A stretch of DNA of 14,036 bases from NCBI GenBank assembly GCA_902784045.1, contig CACZTE010000094.1:1-14036 (forward strand), in the 5' to 3' direction. Shown piece after piece: positions 1-7,073 of the stretch (its first letter is position 1; the number at the start of each line of letters is the position of its first letter). The stretch comes from an uncultured Eubacterium sp. GTDB taxonomy: Bacteria; Bacillota; Clostridia; Eubacteriales; Eubacteriaceae. The translations under genes and the position numbers were made by a program. A model generated the notes under the pieces. It saw only the letters and a list, made by a program, of their open reading frames with translations, made no database searches and had not been told where the DNA came from.

Positions 1-579
1 ACGCAGACGACCGCCATGCGCAAACGTCTCGCCGAGACATATAAAGAACAGCCAAATTATAATCCCGAAAAACTGAAGGAATACATCGCGCAGAAAAACC
101 GTGGCGCGATTCGCGTTTTAATCGCGTGGCTTTTGTTTAACGCGCTTTGGGTTGTTCTCTTTTTCAGCGGCGTCATCGGCACGAAAGAAATCATTTTGAT
201 TACGTCGTTTTATTTCTGCAGTGATTTTATTTGTTATTTGTTTTATTGTCCTTTTGGGCTGATGATTATGGACAGTAAATGCTGTGTGAATTGCCGCATT
301 TATGACTGGGGACATTTTATGATGTTCTCGGTGAGTTGGATGATGTTTGACTTTTTCGGTATCACGTTGACGCTGATGGGGATAGCCGTGCTTCTCAGAT
401 GGGAATACACGGTGGCCAAGCATCCGGAATATATGTGGGAGGGAAGCAATCAGATTTTACAATGCCGCAATTGTCAAGACCAGACATGCCAAGCCAAAAA
501 AAGAGTCGTTTCCTGTCTTCCCCGTTTTTTGCATCCTTACCGAAATTATCCTAGACCTAAAAAAGCACCGAAACAATAG
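1..579 (+). CDS. Uncharacterised cysteine-containing membrane protein (5' end open at window edge)
   Basis: I do not recognise a named family. The first ATG is at 16, but the frame is open back to base 1 (five sense codons) and there is no ribosome binding site before that ATG, so the real start probably lies upstream of the window. Counting from the ATG (187 residues), a charged N-terminus of about 32 residues is followed by three hydrophobic, probably membrane-spanning segments at about 33-55, 59-85 and 101-127. A CCxxC motif (C89, C90, C93) sits between segments 2 and 3. The tail is polar and basic and carries C150, C153 and C158 in a CxxCxxxxC pattern, which suggests metal or Fe-S binding (inference). 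It is the only + strand gene and converges on the hydrolase at 711-1379; a hairpin terminator follows. A real gene is likely because of the coherent membrane topology; its function is unknown. Confidence 0.7.
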   Translation, partial: TQTTAMRKRLAETYKEQPNYNPEKLKEYIAQKNRGAIRVLIAWLLFNALWVVLFFSGVIGTKEIILITSFYFCSDFICYLFYCPFGLMIMDSKCCVNCRIYDWGHFMMFSVSWMMFDFFGITLTLMGIAVLLRWEYTVAKHPEYMWEGSNQILQCRNCQDQTCQAKKRVVSCLPRFLHPYRNYPRPKKAPKQ

Positions 580-616
580 ACCCGTTATCCGCTGTAGCCT
601 TTGGACAAACGATTTG

Positions 617-661
617 AAAGCGCTTGCGAAATCACCGCGTAATTGCCGCAAGCGTTTTTTT
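617..661 (+). terminator. Rho-independent terminator between convergent genes
   Basis: CGCTTGCG at 621-628 pairs with CGCAAGCG at 647-654 across an 18-base loop, and seven T follow on the + strand. It lies about 40 bases after the membrane-protein stop. An A run on the other side and a looser T-containing tail on the - strand mean it may also end transcription of the hydrolase gene coming from the right. Confidence 0.8.
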
Positions 662-710
662 GTCGTTTCGCGGACGTGCCGCCTGATTTGACCGGCCTTT
701 GTAAAGCAAA

Positions 711-1379
711 TCACCGGCCGTTTAATAACCAGTTGATGCATTTTGCCACGCGCATATCAACGTTTTTAAAATGATTGCCTTTATTCATGTCGAATGTTGT
801 CTGAATACCCTGAGCGCGAAGTCTTTCATATTGAGCGGTGACGGCTTTTTCAACCGTGGCCATAACGGGGTTTTTGGTTTTGGCTTCTTTATCGCCAAGG
901 CTTAAATAGACCCGAGGGGTTTTGACGCGATGTTTCCCCGCATAGTCTTCCCATCCGGGATACCACAGTGACGGGGAGACCGCCGCCACGCCCTCAAAAA
1001 TATCGGTTTGGTAGGCCGACCACATGGCAAAGAGACCCGCCAGCGAATAGCCGGCGAGATAAAAACACTTTGGTTTTTTGGTCCGGTAGGCTTGTTTGAG
1101 CTCCGGAATCAATTCTTTTGCGATGGTATTGAGCGTTCTCTTGCCGCCGTTTCCAAAATCCAGGTTATGTTTCGCGTCGTAAACATGCCATGGCGTTAAA
1201 TCCCATTGCCAATCGTCAACGACGACGCCGACGACGCACCAGTTTTCTTCTGGGTTTAGCTTTTGAAGCGCCCGGATTATTTTTTCCGTCTCCCGTAAAT
1301 TTTGGGCGTCCATCGGTTCGATAATCCAGTTGCTGGATTTGGGATTGCCGAATAAATAGTTTTTTCGCTCTGAAGCCAT
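711..1379 (-). CDS. Alpha/beta-hydrolase, putative esterase family
   Basis: A 222-residue cytoplasmic alpha/beta-hydrolase, probably a serine esterase; the substrate cannot be read from sequence. The nucleophile elbow is GYSLAG at 110-115 (Ser112), preceded by a hydrophobic beta strand and followed by the helix LFAMWSAY. Candidate acid and base are Asp163 in LGDKEAK and His203 in GNHF, in the order and spacing of a Ser-Asp-His triad. SPSLWYPGW at 135-143 resembles the enterochelin-esterase/esterase-D group. The frame runs upstream to 1475, but the ATG at 1379 is chosen because AAGGAGA lies 4 bases before it and the extra N-terminus is not hydrolase-like. It lies 167 bases downstream of the lipoprotein gene on the same strand. 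No signal peptide is seen. Confidence 0.85.
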   Translation of the reverse strand: MASERKNYLFGNPKSSNWIIEPMDAQNLRETEKIIRALQKLNPEENWCVVGVVVDDWQWDLTPWHVYDAKHNLDFGNGGKRTLNTIAKELIPELKQAYRTKKPKCFYLAGYSLAGLFAMWSAYQTDIFEGVAAVSPSLWYPGWEDYAGKHRVKTPRVYLSLGDKEAKTKNPVMATVEKAVTAQYERLRAQGIQTTFDMNKGNHFKNVDMRVAKCINWLLNGR

Positions 1380-1383
1380 GATG

Positions 1384-1390
1384 TCTCCTT
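1384..1390 (-). promoter_or_regulatory. Ribosome binding site fixing the hydrolase start
   Basis: AAGGAGA on the - strand, 4 bases upstream of the ATG at 1379. It favours this start over the longer in-frame reading from 1475. Confidence 0.7.
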
Positions 1391-1546
1391 GTGTCATCGG
1401 ACAAATAATGCGTAGCCCTGTTTTTCGGGTATTTTTCGTCTCCGGCATTTCTCTTATCCGCCAGATTATGTTCACGCTGCCATGAAAAACATGTTTTGAG
1501 CGTGATTTAATGCTTGAGCCCAGCTTAATTTTGGGGTTTGTCCGGA

Positions 1547-2149
1547 TTAATTGGAGGTGGCAAAGGGGCTGTTTGCCGCGCCCTCTCCTATTTTTCGAAC
1601 ATGATCGTAAAGTTCCCTATAATGGGACGCTTCGGTGCTGTTGCCGCCGTCATATTGGACATCTGTCGGGAAAATGGCCACAAAGCGTTTGCCGCTTTGG
1701 CTTCCCGTTCCCGCGACGGCATAATGGGGTATATTTTCATAAGAATTATCGTTCGCATCATAGGCTCTGATGGTAACGAGATGACCACCGTATCCCGAAT
1801 TTCTGCTCTCAACCAGATAAAATTTGACCGTGTTGTCATCAATTTGCTCATACCCCCACAAGTTGTTGTTGGGCATGGCAAGCATAAAATCATTGCCGTA
1901 AAAATAGAGGATGCTACCGTCTTCTTTGGTGGTAAATCCGTCCATGATGTTGTACGGGCCGGATTTTTTACTGGCTGTGGGTGTCGGTGAGGACGGCGTG
2001 GCGGAAGGCGTCGTTGTCGAAACAGAAGGAGCGGGATTATCTTTTTGCATTGTTTGCATGCCAGCGCGCATCAAGGCGCCGCAGCCGGTCAGCGTCAACG
2101 CCGCGGCAAAGACAACAATTATTACGAATACGTTAAATCGTCTTTTCAT
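1547..2149 (-). CDS. Putative lipoprotein with Ser/Thr/Pro linker
   Basis: A 200-residue exported protein of unknown function. Residues 1-22 form a lipoprotein signal: basic MKRR, a hydrophobic core, then the lipobox LTGC with the lipidated cysteine at 23, so it should be anchored on the outer face of the cytoplasmic membrane. A low-complexity Ser/Thr/Pro/Ala stretch at about 39-60 looks like a spacer. The remaining roughly 140 residues form a small soluble domain with aromatic, strand-like segments (SILYFYGND, TVKFYLVESRN) and no motif I recognise. A GAGGTG ribosome binding site precedes the ATG. It follows the nitroreductase gene by 40 bases on the same strand and may be co-transcribed with it. 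The + strand open frames across this region are shadows. Confidence 0.85.
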   Translation of the reverse strand: MKRRFNVFVIIVVFAAALTLTGCGALMRAGMQTMQKDNPAPSVSTTTPSATPSSPTPTASKKSGPYNIMDGFTTKEDGSILYFYGNDFMLAMPNNNLWGYEQIDDNTVKFYLVESRNSGYGGHLVTIRAYDANDNSYENIPHYAVAGTGSQSGKRFVAIFPTDVQYDGGNSTEASHYRELYDHVRKIGEGAANSPFATSN

Positions 2150-2189
2150 TTTTACACCTCGTTTGATTTTATGGTTTTTTAAAGCTAAA

Positions 2190-2702
2190 CTAGCATCTGG
2201 TCACGGTTTCTGACAGCGGTTTTCGGCTGGAGTGATTGGGCAGCGGTTTCGCGCCCACGGCGGCGAATCCCAAATCCATCAGCATGAGCACTTCCTCGTT
2301 TTCGGGAAGGCCAAGGAGCTCGGTCGCCCGGTCAGGATCGAATCTATTGAGCCAGCAACTGTCAACGCCCGCGTTTTTCGCGGCGAGCAGCATGTGGGTG
2401 GCGACAATCGTCGCGTCTTCAATGCCGGAATCCCTTTTGCCGCCGGGATAGGTAAAGACGTTGTTTTTATCATAGGCGACCACCAATACGGTCGGCGCGC
2501 CGAAGCGGCAGGGTGTCAGCTCATCGATTTTCGCGAGATTCGCCTGGGACTGAACGACATAGACATGCTGTTCCTGTAAATTTTTGGCGGTGGGTGCCGC
2601 ACGGCCGGCTTCTAAAACGGCCGTCAATTGTTCTTCTGAAATCTGCTCAGGGCTGTATTGTTTACAGCTGTAACGCTCGGTAATCAATGTGTTAAATTCC
2701 AT
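2190..2702 (-). CDS. Nitroreductase family protein (FMN-dependent)
   Basis: A 170-residue member of the nitroreductase/flavin reductase fold, expected to bind FMN as a dimer and reduce nitro compounds, quinones or another acceptor with NAD(P)H. The typical N-terminal motif is present: ERYSCKQYSPEQI at 9-21 (R10 and the S/K region contact FMN phosphate in the family), then LEAGRAAPTAKNLQ. The central helix SGIEDATIVATHMLLAA and the later LMDLGFA segment also fit. It is at the short end of the family, close to the compact clostridial forms. A strong GGAGGT site precedes the ATG. It lies 72 bases downstream of the ketopantoate-reductase-like gene and 40 bases before the lipoprotein gene. The physiological substrate is unknown. 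Confidence 0.88.
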   Translation of the reverse strand: MEFNTLITERYSCKQYSPEQISEEQLTAVLEAGRAAPTAKNLQEQHVYVVQSQANLAKIDELTPCRFGAPTVLVVAYDKNNVFTYPGGKRDSGIEDATIVATHMLLAAKNAGVDSCWLNRFDPDRATELLGLPENEEVLMLMDLGFAAVGAKPLPNHSSRKPLSETVTRC

Positions 2703-2774
2703 ACGCGACCTCCGTTTTGCGCGCCGCTTTGGCGGCTTAAAAAATGATGAATGATGAAGTTTATTATTTTTCGT

Positions 2775-3692
2775 TTATCGTTTTTCCGAGTAAAACGCGG
2801 CGATGATTTCCTCGTACTTCGGCAGTGACACGCCGTATTTTTCAGCCATGCGAATCACTTCGAAAATCAGGCCGTCGATTTCCGATGGTTTGCCCTCGGC
2901 GATATCCTTTTGCATGGATGTCAGCATATCGGGCGGAAGGCTGTCCACCATGGCGAGATTGCGCTTGACGATATCTTCCTCAAAGGTGATGCCCATGGCC
3001 TGACCCAGGCGCACAAGTTCTTTGACCAGCTCGATGAAGGTGTCTCTGATTTCCCCGTTTTGCTGGATGGCGCCAGCGGGAACATTGTAATATACGCCGC
3101 AGACGTTGGACGGTGAGATATAGCTGAATTTGATGAAGGTGTCTCTTTGAATGTGTTTGGAATGCTCGGCGGTGATGCCGGCGTCTTCCAAATCCTGTTT
3201 GACATTGTCCAACACCGGCGTTTCCTCCGCCGGATTTCTGACGCCGAAGACCACGGTGAAAATATCTCTTTCCATGGCGATGACGCCGGGCGATTCGATA
3301 AAGGAAGCGATATAGATGCAGCCATCGGTGACGAGATTGTCCGGAAAACTTGGCTGAAGGCTGCCGCCTGTTCCGTAAATATTCAAAATCGGAATGATGA
3401 TGGTGTCTTGGTGACAGGCGCGTTTTAAAAACGCGATGAGGGCGTCGTCCAGGGAATAGCCTTTGACGCAGAGAAAGATGATATCGGGCTTTTCCCGGTA
3501 ATCCTCCATGGTAAAAGCCGGCATGGTGACGGTGTATTCCCGTCCGCCGCGGGGTTTGAGCGTGAGACCCTTTTGGGTGATGGCGTTTAAATGCTCGCCT
3601 CTAGCGATCACGGCGACGTCTTTGCCCGCTTTCGCGAGATACGCGGCGATGGCGCCGCCCGTTCCGCCCGCTCCGACAATGAGATATTTCAT
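2775..3692 (-). CDS. Ketopantoate reductase family (ApbA/PanE-like) NAD(P)-dependent oxidoreductase
   Basis: A 305-residue protein of the PanE/ApbA family, which reduces 2-dehydropantoate to pantoate with NADPH on the way to coenzyme A; paralogues of unknown substrate are common, so the symbol is left out. The N-terminal Rossmann motif GAGGTGG is at 7-13. CVKGYSLDDAL (K77) and ILNIYG (N104) match the family's VK and NG active-site segments. The C-terminal helical domain starts near residue 180, with K188 in FIKFSY and N196 in PSN as likely catalytic residues, and ends with PSEIDGLIFEV. An in-frame ATG at 3716 is rejected because the ribosome binding site lies inside that extension. It is first in its transcription unit, with a promoter about 95 bases upstream; the nitroreductase follows. 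Confidence 0.85.
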   Translation of the reverse strand: MKYLIVGAGGTGGAIAAYLAKAGKDVAVIARGEHLNAITQKGLTLKPRGGREYTVTMPAFTMEDYREKPDIIFLCVKGYSLDDALIAFLKRACHQDTIIIPILNIYGTGGSLQPSFPDNLVTDGCIYIASFIESPGVIAMERDIFTVVFGVRNPAEETPVLDNVKQDLEDAGITAEHSKHIQRDTFIKFSYISPSNVCGVYYNVPAGAIQQNGEIRDTFIELVKELVRLGQAMGITFEEDIVKRNLAMVDSLPPDMLTSMQKDIAEGKPSEIDGLIFEVIRMAEKYGVSLPKYEEIIAAFYSEKR

Positions 3693-3700
3693 GGGACCGA

Positions 3701-3708
3701 TCCTCCTT
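3701..3708 (-). promoter_or_regulatory. Ribosome binding site fixing the PanE-like start
   Basis: AAGGAGGA on the - strand, 8 bases upstream of the ATG at 3692. It rules against the in-frame ATG at 3716, which would place this site inside the coding sequence. Confidence 0.8.
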
Positions 3709-3787
3709 CCGTTCAATGATTGTCATGATGAGATATTTTTTTGCTGGCGCTGACGAATCAATGATTTAATTGAAAATGTTTTATTTT

Positions 3788-3816
3788 ATTATATCACGTG
3801 ACAACAAGACGGGCAA
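3788..3816 (-). promoter_or_regulatory. Sigma-A-like promoter with extended -10, for the PanE-like gene
   Basis: On the - strand TTGCCC (3816-3811) is followed after 17 bases by a perfect TATAAT (3793-3788). A TG one base before the TATAAT makes it an extended -10. Transcription would start near 3780, giving a leader of about 90 bases before the ATG at 3692. It lies downstream of the guaA operon terminator, so this unit appears to be independently expressed. Confidence 0.65.
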
Positions 3817-3974
3817 GCATGCAAACACAAAATAGAAACACTTCATTTAATTAAAGAATAAACAAAAAAACATCGAAATAAAATTTATTATGTTGAAATC
3901 TTTCATCAAAATCTTTGGAATTTTTTTTACTTGAATCTAAAAAATGCTTCCTTCCGCATAGCCACTAAGTTTTT
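3817..3974. other. AT-rich intergenic stretch, nothing else recognised
   Basis: The whole gene-free interval is 3717-4090. Besides the promoter at 3788-3816 and the terminator at 3975-4018, the rest is very AT-rich with long A and T runs. I see no credible small gene, RNA gene or riboswitch in it. Confidence 0.5.
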
Positions 3975-4018
3975 TAAAATACATAAAAATATACCGCCGA
4001 TTAACATTCAATCGACGG
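3975..4018 (-). terminator. Rho-independent terminator of the E1-E2-E3-guaA operon
   Basis: On the - strand CCGTCGATT pairs with AATCGGCGG (one mismatch, 9 positions) around the loop GAATGTT (stem arms 4018-4010 and 4002-3994). A T-rich tail, TATATTTTTATGTATTTT, follows. It starts 72 bases after the guaA stop and ends the operon before the PanE-like promoter. Confidence 0.75.
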
Positions 4019-4090
4019 CATCTATTTACGAAAAGTATGATTTTTCTTGATAGAAAGTCATGTAAATTAGTAAGTTTTAAAGTATTTAAA

Positions 4091-5629
4091 TTATTCCCAT
4101 TCAATTGTTGACGGAGGCTTAGCTGTTACATCATAAACAATACGATTGACATGGGAAACCTCATTCACAATGCGCGTGGAAATGCTTTCCATGACATCAA
4201 AAGGAATTCTCGCCCAATCGGCAGTCATTCCATCAACAGACGTCACGGCACGAAGACCAATTGTATAGTCATAAGTACGTTCATCGCCCATCACACCGAC
4301 ACTACGGGTTCCGGGAAGCACAGCGAAATACTGCCAAATTTCCGAATCCAAACCAGCTTTGGCAATTTCGTCCCGGAAGACAAAATCCGCTTCTCTTAAA
4401 ATGTCCAGTTTTTCCTTGGTGACTTCTCCTAGAACACGAATGGCAAGGCCTGGACCCGGGAAAGGCTGTCGCCAAACCAGTTCATGGTCAAGGCCCAACA
4501 CTTCTCCTAGAGCACGTACTTCGTCCTTAAATAAATCTCTAAGCGGTTCCAGCAATTTAAAAGGAACGTGATCCGGCAGTCCGCCAACATTATGATGGCT
4601 TTTAATAACTGCAGCGTTTTTCCCTGTACCGCTTTCGATAACATCAGGATAAATCGTCCCCTGCAACAGATAGGAAACATCTGGCAGTTCTTTGGCTGTT
4701 TCTGTAAAAACGTCGATAAACTCATGACCGATAATTTTTCGCTTTGTCTCGGGATCTGTGACTCCAGCAAGCTTTTTCAAATACCGATCTTCACAGTTGA
4801 CACGGATAAAGCGCATTTTAAACTTATCTTTGAAAATGGATTCGACCATATCTCCTTCGTTTTTACGCAAAAGTCCGTGATCGACAAAAATACATGTCAA
4901 ATTCTGACCGATTGCTCGATAAACAAGGGCTGCGGCAACAGATGAATCAACTCCCCCTGAAAGGGCACAAATCACACGTTTATCCCCTACTTCCGCTCGA
5001 ATAGCTTCGATTTGTCTTTCCATAAAACCGGACATTGACCAGTTACCCGAACAATGACAAATACTATAAACAAAATTTTGTAAAATTTCTGTTCCGTAGG
5101 TCGTGTGCACAACTTCAGGATGAAACTGTACAGCATACAGAGATCGTTCCCTGTCTTCGCACACAGTCACTGGACAAGTCGGTGTTTCTGCGCTGACGAT
5201 AAATCCATCAGCTGGTCGTTTGATATAAATGGTATGACTCATCCAAATGACGGAAGATTTGTCCACGTTATGGAGAAGCGGCGAATCATCCAAAACCGTC
5301 ATCGTTTGTTTGCCGTATTCCGGTTTCGGCGCCGGAGCGACTTCTCCTCCCAATAGATGGGTCATAAGCTGTGCACCATAGCAAATACCTAAAACAGGAA
5401 TACCCAATGTAAAAATAGCAGGATCACATTGAGGCGCATCTTCAGCTCTTACATCTGAAGGACCCCCCGATAAAATAATGCCTTTTGGCGCAATATCACG
5501 AATGCGTTCCACACTTACATCATGAGCAACGACCATAGAATACACCTGTGATTCCCGGACTCGTCTGGCAATCAACTGATTGTACTGGGCGCCGAAATCT
5601 ATGATTAAAATTGTTTCACGTTTTTCCAT
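4091..5629 (-). CDS. guaA: GMP synthase (glutamine-hydrolysing)
   Basis: A 512-residue enzyme converting XMP, ATP and glutamine to GMP, the last step of guanine nucleotide synthesis; the length is normal for the family. The N-terminal class I glutamine amidotransferase domain has its nucleophile elbow GICYGAQ at 81-87 (Cys83) and the rest of the triad in QFHPEV (His170, Glu172). The ATP-pyrophosphatase domain carries the PP-loop SGGVDSS at 224-230. The C-terminal dimerisation domain is canonical (RQPFPGPGLAIR, VGVMGDERTYDY, ending KPPSTIEWE). One oddity: the usual WMSHGD reads WMSHTI at 129-134, so the conserved Gly and Asp are replaced. The ATG overlaps the E3-like stop by one base (TAATG), with GGAG upstream, which implies translational coupling. 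It is the last gene of the operon. Confidence 0.97.
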   Translation of the reverse strand: MEKRETILIIDFGAQYNQLIARRVRESQVYSMVVAHDVSVERIRDIAPKGIILSGGPSDVRAEDAPQCDPAIFTLGIPVLGICYGAQLMTHLLGGEVAPAPKPEYGKQTMTVLDDSPLLHNVDKSSVIWMSHTIYIKRPADGFIVSAETPTCPVTVCEDRERSLYAVQFHPEVVHTTYGTEILQNFVYSICHCSGNWSMSGFMERQIEAIRAEVGDKRVICALSGGVDSSVAAALVYRAIGQNLTCIFVDHGLLRKNEGDMVESIFKDKFKMRFIRVNCEDRYLKKLAGVTDPETKRKIIGHEFIDVFTETAKELPDVSYLLQGTIYPDVIESGTGKNAAVIKSHHNVGGLPDHVPFKLLEPLRDLFKDEVRALGEVLGLDHELVWRQPFPGPGLAIRVLGEVTKEKLDILREADFVFRDEIAKAGLDSEIWQYFAVLPGTRSVGVMGDERTYDYTIGLRAVTSVDGMTADWARIPFDVMESISTRIVNEVSHVNRIVYDVTAKPPSTIEWE

Positions 5630-7059
5630 TAATCAATCTCCACTTTTGAAATGGCATCATAAAGTGCGCTGGATAAACTTGGATCGGGTAATACATAGCG
5701 GTCAAAATCCTGAAGCGTTCCTTCAGCGGCAATAATAGCCTGAGCTTGACCGATTAATTCTATCGCAGAATCACCAATCATATGGACACCCAAAATTTCT
5801 GAGTATTCTCCATCAGCAATAACTTTTATAAACCCTTGTTTTTTGTCATCTAAAATGCCATTGCCGTCGGCGCCTAAAGGCGCAAGTCCAATTCGTACAT
5901 CCTTGTAAAAAGAGCGAGCTTGTTTATCAGTCAGCCCGACACAGGCAATTTCGGGAATTGTGCGGAGATAAGTAGCGCACAAGTAATCACTGATTTGTTT
6001 GGTTTCGTCAGATTTTGAGAGTAAAGAAACTAAACATCGAACCTGGGCTGATACACGAGAGATGTCCTCTCCCCCTCTAACAGCGCTACCGATAGCGTAA
6101 ATTCCGTCAATATTTGTCCGCATCTTCTCATCGACGGAAATTTTGCCATGATTCGTAATGATAGGCAAATCATCTAACGTTTCTAAATGCGTTTCGTATT
6201 TGGGAATCAGATACACATCAGAGCAAAAAAGTGTTTCTTGTTTTTTTAATTCATTTTCAATTTCAATGTGTATGCTTCCGATGGAGTCCTTATACACATC
6301 AATAACAGTCGCCCCAGTGTGAATGGCGATATCAAATTTTTTCATCTGCTCTTCAAGCCTGCCGACAATTTGCGCATCAAGTCCGTCAATCAGATTGTCA
6401 TCTTGTGTAATAATTGTAATTCTGCTGCCAAGTCTGGCATAAATACAAGCAATTTCACATGCGGCTTTTCCGGATCCAACGATGATTAAATCTTCTGGAA
6501 TACGGTTCGGATGATAAATATCGCTATCGGACAAAACTCGGTCAAAACGTTCGTGACGCTTATGTTTAACACCATTGCTTCCGACGGCCAGCACTATGTG
6601 ATTTGCCGAAAGAATGCGTGTGGTATTATTATCACTCACAATATCTATCTGACCGTCTTTTTTGGGATACGCGATTCCTTCGATCACAGTCACGCCGGCA
6701 TTCATTAAATTACGATCAATTTGAATCTCGTATGAGGCGGTAACTGCTGTTTTGTCATCCAACGTTTTTTTCAAATCTACACTTAAACCGGATGTGCGAA
6801 TTCCCCTTTTTTTCGCGTTTTGGCATCTGCCAATGGTTTTTACAAATTCATGCAGATAACAAAGGCCCAAATAATTATGGATATATTTACCGCCAATAGC
6901 TTGCATGTTTTTGGTGACTAGTGCGGTTTTAAGCCCTGCCCTCGCCGATTCGAGAGCCATGGTAATACCCGCCATACCACCACCGATTACCACTAAATCA
7001 AATTTATCCGTAAGCGCCGAAAAACCATCGTCGTTTAAAGCTGAATTGAAATCATGCAT
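5629..7059 (-). CDS. Dihydrolipoamide dehydrogenase-like (E3-like) flavoprotein lacking the redox disulfide
   Basis: 476 residues with the layout of E3: an FAD Rossmann motif VVIGGGMAG at 23-31, an NAD-domain motif VGSGKAACE at 194-202, a second FAD motif GIYAIGSAV at 319-327 and a C-terminal dimerisation domain from about 360. The catalytic parts are missing. Where E3 has GGTCLNVGCIPSK, this reads GGKYIHNYLGLCY (56-68), so both redox cysteines become Tyr59 and Leu64. The C-terminal HPTLSE reads DPSLSS (459-464), losing the catalytic His and Glu. The Asp of AIGD, which contacts FAD, is Ser325. The nucleotide motif GxGxxG reads GSGKAA. It therefore cannot act as a normal lipoamide dehydrogenase (inference); it might still bind FAD or serve as a structural partner. 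AAGGAG precedes the ATG, 14 bases after the E2-like stop, and guaA overlaps its stop codon. Confidence 0.88.
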   Translation of the reverse strand: MHDFNSALNDDGFSALTDKFDLVVIGGGMAGITMALESARAGLKTALVTKNMQAIGGKYIHNYLGLCYLHEFVKTIGRCQNAKKRGIRTSGLSVDLKKTLDDKTAVTASYEIQIDRNLMNAGVTVIEGIAYPKKDGQIDIVSDNNTTRILSANHIVLAVGSNGVKHKRHERFDRVLSDSDIYHPNRIPEDLIIVGSGKAACEIACIYARLGSRITIITQDDNLIDGLDAQIVGRLEEQMKKFDIAIHTGATVIDVYKDSIGSIHIEIENELKKQETLFCSDVYLIPKYETHLETLDDLPIITNHGKISVDEKMRTNIDGIYAIGSAVRGGEDISRVSAQVRCLVSLLSKSDETKQISDYLCATYLRTIPEIACVGLTDKQARSFYKDVRIGLAPLGADGNGILDDKKQGFIKVIADGEYSEILGVHMIGDSAIELIGQAQAIIAAEGTLQDFDRYVLPDPSLSSALYDAISKVEID

Positions 7060-7073
7060 GGCGCTGCTCCTTA

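Noticed and set aside
691..720. ACCGGCC repeated at 691-697 and 713-719 around the hydrolase stop
   Set aside because: Short direct repeat with only a 5-base possible stem; no supported function.
1473..1504. CACGCT/AGCGTG inverted repeat between lipoprotein and hydrolase genes
   Set aside because: Six-base stem with a 20-base loop and no T tract on either strand; likely chance.
1538..1990. 150-codon + strand open frame over the lipoprotein gene
   Set aside because: The - strand frame has a lipobox signal and ribosome binding site; the + frame has neither.
2723..2736. GCCGC/GCGGC hairpin between the PanE-like and nitroreductase genes
   Set aside because: Five-base stem with no T tract in the direction of transcription; not good enough for a terminator.
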